DNA from: CADEDH01 sp047974625 | GTDB lineage: Bacteria > Actinomycetota > Acidimicrobiia > Acidimicrobiales > SZUA-35 | Direction of reading: 5' to 3' | Assembly: GCA_047974625.1 (NCBI GenBank) | Contig: JBKECK010000062.1 | Span: 1 to 23,348, forward strand | Length of the DNA stretch: 23,348 nucleotides | Shown: positions 22,249 through 23,348 of the stretch, one piece after another | Position numbering within the stretch: position 1 is the first letter of the stretch | How the letters are laid out: every line of letters starts with the position of its first letter | Program-made: the position numbers and the translations under genes | Notes under the pieces: model-generated | Database searches by the model: none | Seen by the model: only the letters and a program-made list of their open reading frames with translations | What the model was told of the DNA's origin: nothing

Positions 22249-23178
22249 ATGACCGAGAACGAAACCCCGACCACGACCGTGGTTGGATCGATCAATGTGG
22301 ATCTCACGTTTCGGGTGCCCATCCTGCCCTCCCCGGGCATGACGGTGATGGCTGATCGATCCATCGTGCGCCGCCTCGGCGGCAAGGGGGCGAACCAGGC
22401 GGTGGCCGCCGCCGCGTGCGGGGGCGCCGTGGAACTGGTGGCCGCCGTTGGTGACGACCGGGCCGGCCAGGACGCCCTCGACTCGCTCCGCAACTGGGGG
22501 GTCGGTACCGCGGGGGTGGGGATCCGCCTCGGCCACCCGACCGGTACCGCCTTTATCGTGGTGGACGACGCCGGGGAGAACATGATCGTCGTCTCACCGG
22601 GCGGCAACCTGGAGCTCAGCCCCGACCAGGCCCGCCGCCGGGTCCGGGCCGAGCGCCCCGCCGTGGTCCTGGCCCAGCTCGAGATACCCCTCGACGCGGT
22701 GGCCGCCGCGGCCGACGCTCGGCCCCCCGGGTGCCGCATGATCATCAACCCGGCCCCCCTGGCCGAGCCGCTCGACGGCATCCGGGCCCTGATCGAACGG
22801 GCCGATCTGCTCGTCCCGAACCGCAGTGAGTTGGGTCAGCTGGTCGGACGGGCCACGCCGGACACCATCGATGAGGTGGACCGTTGTGTCGACCAGCTCG
22901 GCTTCGTCGGCGAGGTCGTGGTCACCCTGGGCGCCGAGGGCGCGGCCGTCTACGACGGTGGGCGCCGCGTTGTCCTTCCGTCCGAACCGGTGAAGACGGT
23001 GGACACCAGCGGGGCCGGCGACGTGTTCTGCGGTGCCCTGGCCCACCGCCTGGCCGTCGGCGACCGTCTCCTCGACGCCGCCTGGGCGGCCAACCGTCTG
23101 GCCGCCCTGAGCACCACCCTCCCCGGGGCCCAGCTGCCGGTCGGATTCGGCACACGGGCCACCGGCCACCAGGAGTAG
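22249..23178 (+). CDS. rbsK: Ribokinase-like PfkB family carbohydrate kinase
   Basis: The 309-aa protein is a PfkB-family kinase that is probably a ribokinase, converting ribose to ribose-5-phosphate with ATP. It has the ribokinase opening GSINVDLTFRVPILPSPG, the substrate-binding GGKGANQAVAA (from residue 44), a central NPAPLAEP segment, LVPNRSEL and the C-terminal DTSGAGDVFCGAL with catalytic Asp258. The NxxE-type motif here is NRSEL. ATG 22249 follows the hydrolase TGA by 13 nt and has AAAGGA 4-5 nt upstream. Joint location with a nucleoside hydrolase and a LacI protein supports ribose as substrate, though related kinases for other sugars or nucleosides cannot be excluded. It ends immediately before the tandem-repeat array. 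Confidence 0.9.
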   Translation: MTENETPTTTVVGSINVDLTFRVPILPSPGMTVMADRSIVRRLGGKGANQAVAAAACGGAVELVAAVGDDRAGQDALDSLRNWGVGTAGVGIRLGHPTGTAFIVVDDAGENMIVVSPGGNLELSPDQARRRVRAERPAVVLAQLEIPLDAVAAAADARPPGCRMIINPAPLAEPLDGIRALIERADLLVPNRSELGQLVGRATPDTIDEVDRCVDQLGFVGEVVVTLGAEGAAVYDGGRRVVLPSEPVKTVDTSGAGDVFCGALAHRLAVGDRLLDAAWAANRLAALSTTLPGAQLPVGFGTRATGHQE

Positions 23179-23348
23179 TGTTGTTGGCTCTTCGGCCGAG
23201 GCCTCCTCGCTGGGCCGGGGCCCGTGTTGTTGGCTCTTCGGCCGAGGCCTCCTCGCTGGGCCGGGGCCCGTGTTGTTGGCTCTTCGGCCGAGGCCTCATC
23301 GCTGGGCCGGGGCCCGTGTTGTTGGCTCTTCGGCCGAGGCCTCATCGC
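23179..23348. repeat. 46-bp tandem repeat array, running off the right edge
   Basis: Unit starts are 23179, 23225, 23271 and 23317; the last is cut at 32 bp by the window edge. The first two units match exactly; units 3 and 4 differ at one base (CTCCTCGC becomes CTCATCGC). Each full unit contains the palindromes TCGGCCGA and GAGGCCTC and a GGGC-CGGG-GCCC hairpin. The array starts directly after the ribokinase stop. As 46 is not a multiple of three, reading frames rotate through it, so it is not coding. There are no spacers, so it is not a CRISPR array. Confidence 0.95.

Noticed and set aside
22922..23345. Minus-strand open frames through the 46-bp array
   Set aside because: The unit is not a multiple of three, so the frames only reflect absence of stops in GC-rich repeats, and they run antisense into the ribokinase gene.
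23179..23348. CRISPR array
   Set aside because: Units abut directly without unique spacers, and no cas-like gene is nearby.

Overview
The window is high-GC chromosomal DNA with short intergenic gaps, many GTG starts, long antisense shadow ORFs and several promoters placed so that transcripts would begin at the start codon. This suggests an actinobacterium. The mix of NAD-dependent ligase, GatCAB, an FadE-type acyl-CoA dehydrogenase and an SCP2 protein fits an Acidimicrobiia-like lineage, but that placement is inference. I saw no tRNA, rRNA, phage, transposon or CRISPR array.

Layout. 1-836 (-) is the 5' part of an unknown membrane protein that runs off the left edge. 969-3107 (+) is ligA, convergent with an anchored exported Cys protein (3118-3696, -). 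An SCP2-like protein (3732-4169, -) diverges from a two-cluster ferredoxin (4215-4538, +), which converges on an MFS exporter (4555-5718, -). A DUF899 thioredoxin-like protein (5837-6526, -) diverges from the overlapping gatC-gatA-gatB operon (6694-9928, +). Convergent with that are a MATE exporter (9989-11308, -) and a four-gene dual ABC-2 exporter operon (11338-15102, -). A Ser-type dienelactone-hydrolase-like protein (15139-15813, -) diverges from a YihY/BrkB membrane protein and a Cys-type dienelactone hydrolase (15951-17748, +). Then come engB (17805-18386, +) and an acyl-CoA dehydrogenase (18495-19694, +). The right end is a nucleoside-catabolism locus: a LacI regulator (-) faces away from a nucleoside hydrolase and a ribokinase (+), with a 480-bp regulatory gap that may hold a small leader ORF. 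The window ends inside a 46-bp tandem repeat array.

How the parts work together. GatCAB amidates Glu-tRNA(Gln) and/or Asp-tRNA(Asn). The nucleoside hydrolase releases ribose and the kinase phosphorylates it, probably under the adjacent LacI protein. The two ABC ATPase/permease pairs are translationally coupled and probably make related exporters or one composite exporter.

The most striking whole-window pattern is the split between first genes and internal genes. Twelve first or stand-alone genes have a NANNNT hexamer 5-8 nt before the start codon and no clear Shine-Dalgarno, as expected for leaderless mRNAs. Internal operon genes mostly use ATGA/GTGA overlaps and purine-rich Shine-Dalgarno sites. 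This pattern was used to choose several starts. Other points to check are two identical hairpins from a 27-bp duplication in the DUF899 leader, the 46-bp array, a 100-residue N-terminus with 41 prolines on one ABC ATPase, and hairpins that hold stop codons at all four convergent gene junctions.
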